Below are positions 31,464-34,462 of a DNA stretch of 34,462 bases, in pieces. The notes under the pieces were generated by a model. The model was not told where the DNA came from, did no database searches, and saw only the letters and a list, made by a program, of their open reading frames with translations. The DNA is taken from IMG/VR virus record IMGVR_UViG_3300036832_000888, positions 1 to 34,462 of that record; one strand, written 5' to 3'. This DNA is from a virus. How positions within the stretch are numbered: position 1 is the stretch's first letter; each line of letters starts with the position of its first letter. The position numbers and the translations under genes were made by a program.

Positions 31464-34061
31464 ATGTCAGCTCATTCTTATTGGCGCCTCAACATAACAG
31501 CAGTCGCAACCGGCAAACTGGCCGGAATCGCGAAGTGGATTCCGCTCGACAGCGGCGGATCAGCTATCGCGACCACTGGCGGAACGGCTTCAGCCTCGAG
31601 CAACTACCCTGGACAACCCGCGTCGAATGCGTTTGACGGCAACACGAGCACATTCTGGCTATCTAACGCCGAGCCCTCCTGGTTGCAGTATCAATTTGCG
31701 TCCCCGGTCGACATTGTTTCGTTTACGTTGACCAATCCACCATCAGGGAATGAGGACAATTGCCCGCAGAATTTTCAACTGCAGTACAGCGACAACGGAA
31801 CCACCTGGACCACGCTTTACACCTATAAAGGCGTCGGATGGGGCTCAGCGAGCAACACGCTCACTTTCAACGCGAGCAACATAACTCCGGCATCGCCCCC
31901 GATCTGCTGGCGTTTAAATATCAACACAACGGCATCTTCGGCAAATTCCGCCTCTATCGCTGAATGGAAACTCTACGACGCCAGCTCCACCCAAATTCCG
32001 ACGAGTCTTTTCAGTGCGGACGCGTCCTCCACTTATGGCGGGCAATACGGGCCAAGCAGTGCATTTGATGGAAACACAAGCACATTTTGGAACTCCTCCG
32101 CTATCATCTCCACCGGCAATCCGCAATGGCTTCGCTACGACTTTGCGACTTCTGTAACCGTCGCATCCTTCAGCATCCAAGCGCGGCCGAGCGCTCCTCT
32201 GAGCCAGACGCCCGCCACCTTCGACCTGCAGTACAGCACCGACGCCGGCGCCACTTGGACGACTAGCGCTAGCTACACTGCCGCCGCCTGGACGACGAAC
32301 GGCCAGACTCAGACCTTTAACGTACCTAGCAGTGTCCTTTCACCGTCCAGTGCAAATCAACTAACAAGCCCGACTGTAACGGCCACTGGGACTAATACCC
32401 ATTTCGTCTCAGGAACAACCACCGTCGCAGTCAGCGGAACCGGCGTCACCGTAGGCACAGTCACCGTTTCCTCAGGTACTTCGCTCACCGCCGCGCTCAC
32501 CGTCAGCAGTTCGGCCCCCCCCGGTACACGAACAGTAACAATTACAACCGGCTCAGAGGTGGCCATTGCCACATTTACGGTTATCGCGGGAAGCGCCGCA
32601 ATTTCCCTTTCGCCGACAACCGCGCAGCAAGGCGCTGTACTGACAGTCAGCATCACCGGAACTTTCACGCATTTTGTTTCCGGAACGACTACCGTTGCTG
32701 TCAGCGGAACCGGCGTCACCGTAGGGACACTTACCGTTTCCTCCGGTACTTCGCTCACCGCCGCGCTCTCCATTAACAGCTCAGCCGCCGCGACCGCTCG
32801 AACCCTCACCGTCACCACCGGATCAGAAGCACCGACCGCCACATTCACAATCACGACAGCAAGCACCAGCAGCGAACGCGGCCATATCGATTTTGACCAG
32901 CTACGCGCATCGGCACGCCTCGGAACCGGCACGCAAATACAGATGGCCGGCCCCGGCGGATACGTCCAAGGAAACATCCCTGTCTATGACGTCAACGGAA
33001 ACCTAGTCAATAGCGGAGCGAACCTACCCGGCGCCGGCCCCGTCGGAACCGTCGCGGCCGTAGGCCTTTCCATGCCGGCTGATTTTACTGTCACCGGATC
33101 ACCCCTCACTGGCGCAGGAGGAACACTAGCCGTTACGGGAGGAGTTAGCAAAAACGCGATCCAGCAACAGTCATATCTGTACGCCGCCGACACCGGCGCC
33201 GCCAACGCCTACGCGGTTTCGCTATCTCCCGCGCCGACACTCGCCGCCGGCTCATGCGTGGTCTTCAAAGCCACGAACGCCAACACCGGAGCAAGCACGC
33301 TCGCCGTCAACGGCGGCACCGCAACGCCGATCAAGAAAAACGGCTCGACCGCTCTAGCTAGCGGCGACATTGCCGCAGGCCAGATAGCCGTAGTAGTTTA
33401 TGACGGCACCAATTTTCAACTCATTGCAGGCGCCACCTCGGGAGGCGGCGGAGGCATCAGCGCGCCGGCCATTCGTGGAAGTGGTATCCAAGCCTCATCA
33501 AACTCGAGCTATACCGTCAACTGGCCCACCGGAACCGCAGCCGGAGACCTGGCGGTTATCGCTGGTGGACATGGCTTTGGCTTAAACAACCCCACGGGCT
33601 GGACCGTCCTTGATAACTCGACCGGGAGCAACTGGAACGGCGCCGCCTGGAGTCGTGCACTGACCGCGGCCGACATTACCACCGGCCACGTCACGATCAC
33701 CACTGCGGGCAGTTTTGATGGAGCCCTGGCGATTATTACGTTCGTGGGAAGCCCCGGCGGAATTCGGGCAACCGTCGCACAGCGGAACGGCGCCGGCGCC
33801 AGTTCGATCACGCTCAACACTGACGGCAGCCCGCTCACTACCGACGTTATGGTGTACTTCGGCTCTAACCGCGCCGCTTCCACCGACACTGTTTCCCTAG
33901 GCTCGAACTTGCAGCAAGCTAACGACGGTTCAGCCGCGTCCGCTTGCCTATTCGCCGGCTCGCCCGCAGCTATCGGCGGAGTAAGTCCCGTCTTTTCGTA
34001 TAGCGCCGCGGGAAGCGGTAACTACCAAGCCGCCATTGCCGTGAAAGCGATCGGAACCTAA
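31464..34061 (+). CDS. Tail fibre with two discoidin-like domains and two Ig-like repeats (865 aa)
   Basis: ATG 31464 (MSAHSYWRLN) is preferred over TTG 31434, which lies inside the previous gene. Two F5/8-type C (discoidin) modules occur near residues 1-145 and 150-290 (each with YWRLNI/CWRLNI, AFDGNTSTFW, LQY/RYDFA). Two 90-residue Ser/Thr-rich beta repeats follow (about 300-470), then a fibre body with LSMPADFTVTGSPLTGAGGTLAV. The C-terminal 200 residues (IRGSGIQASSNSSYTVNWPTG... onward) look like a fibre head. Discoidin modules usually bind carbohydrates, so receptor binding to cell-surface glycans is plausible. Confidence 0.85.
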   Translation: MSAHSYWRLNITAVATGKLAGIAKWIPLDSGGSAIATTGGTASASSNYPGQPASNAFDGNTSTFWLSNAEPSWLQYQFASPVDIVSFTLTNPPSGNEDNCPQNFQLQYSDNGTTWTTLYTYKGVGWGSASNTLTFNASNITPASPPICWRLNINTTASSANSASIAEWKLYDASSTQIPTSLFSADASSTYGGQYGPSSAFDGNTSTFWNSSAIISTGNPQWLRYDFATSVTVASFSIQARPSAPLSQTPATFDLQYSTDAGATWTTSASYTAAAWTTNGQTQTFNVPSSVLSPSSANQLTSPTVTATGTNTHFVSGTTTVAVSGTGVTVGTVTVSSGTSLTAALTVSSSAPPGTRTVTITTGSEVAIATFTVIAGSAAISLSPTTAQQGAVLTVSITGTFTHFVSGTTTVAVSGTGVTVGTLTVSSGTSLTAALSINSSAAATARTLTVTTGSEAPTATFTITTASTSSERGHIDFDQLRASARLGTGTQIQMAGPGGYVQGNIPVYDVNGNLVNSGANLPGAGPVGTVAAVGLSMPADFTVTGSPLTGAGGTLAVTGGVSKNAIQQQSYLYAADTGAANAYAVSLSPAPTLAAGSCVVFKATNANTGASTLAVNGGTATPIKKNGSTALASGDIAAGQIAVVVYDGTNFQLIAGATSGGGGGISAPAIRGSGIQASSNSSYTVNWPTGTAAGDLAVIAGGHGFGLNNPTGWTVLDNSTGSNWNGAAWSRALTAADITTGHVTITTAGSFDGALAIITFVGSPGGIRATVAQRNGAGASSITLNTDGSPLTTDVMVYFGSNRAASTDTVSLGSNLQQANDGSAASACLFAGSPAAIGGVSPVFSYSAAGSGNYQAAIAVKAIGT
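32400..32785 (+). repeat. 270-base periodic repeat encoding two Ig-like modules
   Basis: A segment of about 116 bases starting at 32400 recurs at 32670 with high identity, in the same frame. The period is 270 bases (90 codons). Translation gives FVSGTTTVAVSGTGVTVGT in both copies. The DNA similarity indicates a recent tandem duplication within the fibre gene, or conversion between copies. Confidence 0.85.
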
Positions 34062-34067
34062 CCCACC

Positions 34068-34462
34068 ATGCCACTTTTTGACTCTCTCATTAAACCCGCG
34101 CTCGATTCCGTGTCAACGTTGATCGGGCAATTTCATCTTTCACCCGAGGACAAAGCGAAAGCAGAGCAAGCGATAGCCGACGCGACCGCGAAAGCGCAGC
34201 AAAGCGCCCTTGACTACGATGCAAAAATGAACGACATAGCCGGCGCCAATATCCGCGCCGAGGCCCAGAGCACCGACAAATTCACCAGCCGCGCCCGGCC
34301 GAGCTTTATGTATGTGGTCATCAGCGTTTTGGCGTTTAATTACATTGCACTGCCCACCGCGCAAATTTTCGGCTCGCACGTCCAGCCGATCATCTTGCCC
34401 GGCGACCTGTTGACCTTATTCGGGGTTTGCGTCACCGGATACACCGTAAGCAGGCTCAGTGA
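34068..34462 (+). CDS. Holin of the GTA/3TM type, open at the window edge
   Basis: ATG 34068. The frame reads to the last base without a stop (131 complete codons). It opens MPLFDSLIKPALDSVSTLIGQFHLSPEDKAKAEQAIADATAKAQQSALDYDAKMNDIAGANIRAEAQS, then TDKFTSRARPSFMYVVISVLAFNYIALPTAQIF and LLTLFGVCVTGYTVSRLS. The RARP motif before the first helix is typical of the 3TM holin family (GTA-type). It would release the GH24 endolysin. If the molecule is circular it ends at 23-25. Confidence 0.85.
   Translation, partial: MPLFDSLIKPALDSVSTLIGQFHLSPEDKAKAEQAIADATAKAQQSALDYDAKMNDIAGANIRAEAQSTDKFTSRARPSFMYVVISVLAFNYIALPTAQIFGSHVQPIILPGDLLTLFGVCVTGYTVSRLS

Noticed and set aside
32357-32977. Minus-strand open frame of 206 codons in the fibre gene
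   Set aside because: Valine/threonine repetitive sequence that merely reflects the plus-strand Ser/Thr repeats.
1-34462. CRISPR array, tRNA genes, insertion sequences
   Set aside because: No regularly spaced repeats with unique spacers, no cloverleaf with CCA/GTTC-type features, and no transposase were seen by eye; a tRNAscan or CRISPR search was not possible.

Overview
The window is one nearly continuous genome of a tailed double-stranded DNA phage (or an excised/assembled prophage) with siphovirus-type morphogenesis genes: HK97-type terminase, portal, ClpP-like protease and capsid, then a tape measure of 990 residues and a lambda-like tail tip. Composition is moderately GC-rich and full of GCCGGC, GGCGCC and CTCGAG hexamers. 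The host cannot be named from sequence alone. The small-protein repertoire (zinc-motif ORFs, dual-HTH protein, GTA-type 3TM holin) recalls phages of soil Gram-negative bacteria such as Acidobacteria or Proteobacteria, but that is an impression and was not tested. All genes except one small candidate (12954-13154, minus strand) read on the + strand, mostly with ATGA, GTGA or TAATG overlaps that imply translational coupling.

Layout. 1-276: non-coding, with palindromes; it may hold the end of the last gene if the molecule is circular. 277-2452: small accessory genes of unknown function, several with zinc-type cysteine motifs. 2453-2920: terminator, SD-sequestering hairpin and leader ORF. 2921-4273: winged-helix replication-initiator-like gene carrying iterons (core CTGTACAG) and a perfect DnaA box, so the likely origin lies inside the gene as in lambda O. 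4270-8540: about a dozen further small coupled genes (dual HTH protein, HNH protein, zinc ribbons, a one-TM protein) and a perfect 20-bp inverted repeat. 8548-11847: GH24 endolysin, second HNH endonuclease, PAPS-reductase-family protein and a glycosyltransferase. 11848-12271: a structured gene-free region with tandem repeats, hairpins, a candidate promoter and palindromic operators; it could also hold the packaging site. 12272-13206: a PLD-like protein and a small segment bounded by 18-bp direct repeats that contains the only minus-strand gene. 13173-19660: two small-terminase-like genes, TerL, a two-TM protein, portal, protease and major capsid protein, closed by a textbook terminator. 19731-34061: head-tail joining proteins (with a second glycosyltransferase embedded), tail tube, G/GT frameshift chaperones, tape measure, tail tip, NlpC/P60-like protein, J-like protein and a discoidin-domain fibre. 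34068-end: a 3TM holin cut by the window edge.

How it works together. A phage-encoded initiator would recruit host DnaA and the host replisome, since no polymerase or helicase is seen. HK97-like packaging and maturation build the head. The tail ends in a fibre with predicted carbohydrate-binding discoidin domains. Lysis would use the GH24 lysozyme with the terminal holin. No integrase, CI-type repressor or partition system was recognised, so either the phage is virulent or its lysogeny genes are unrecognisable. The least explained parts are the operator-controlled PLD gene, the two glycosyltransferases plus the PAPS-reductase-family protein (possible virion or DNA modification), and the accessory block on the left.
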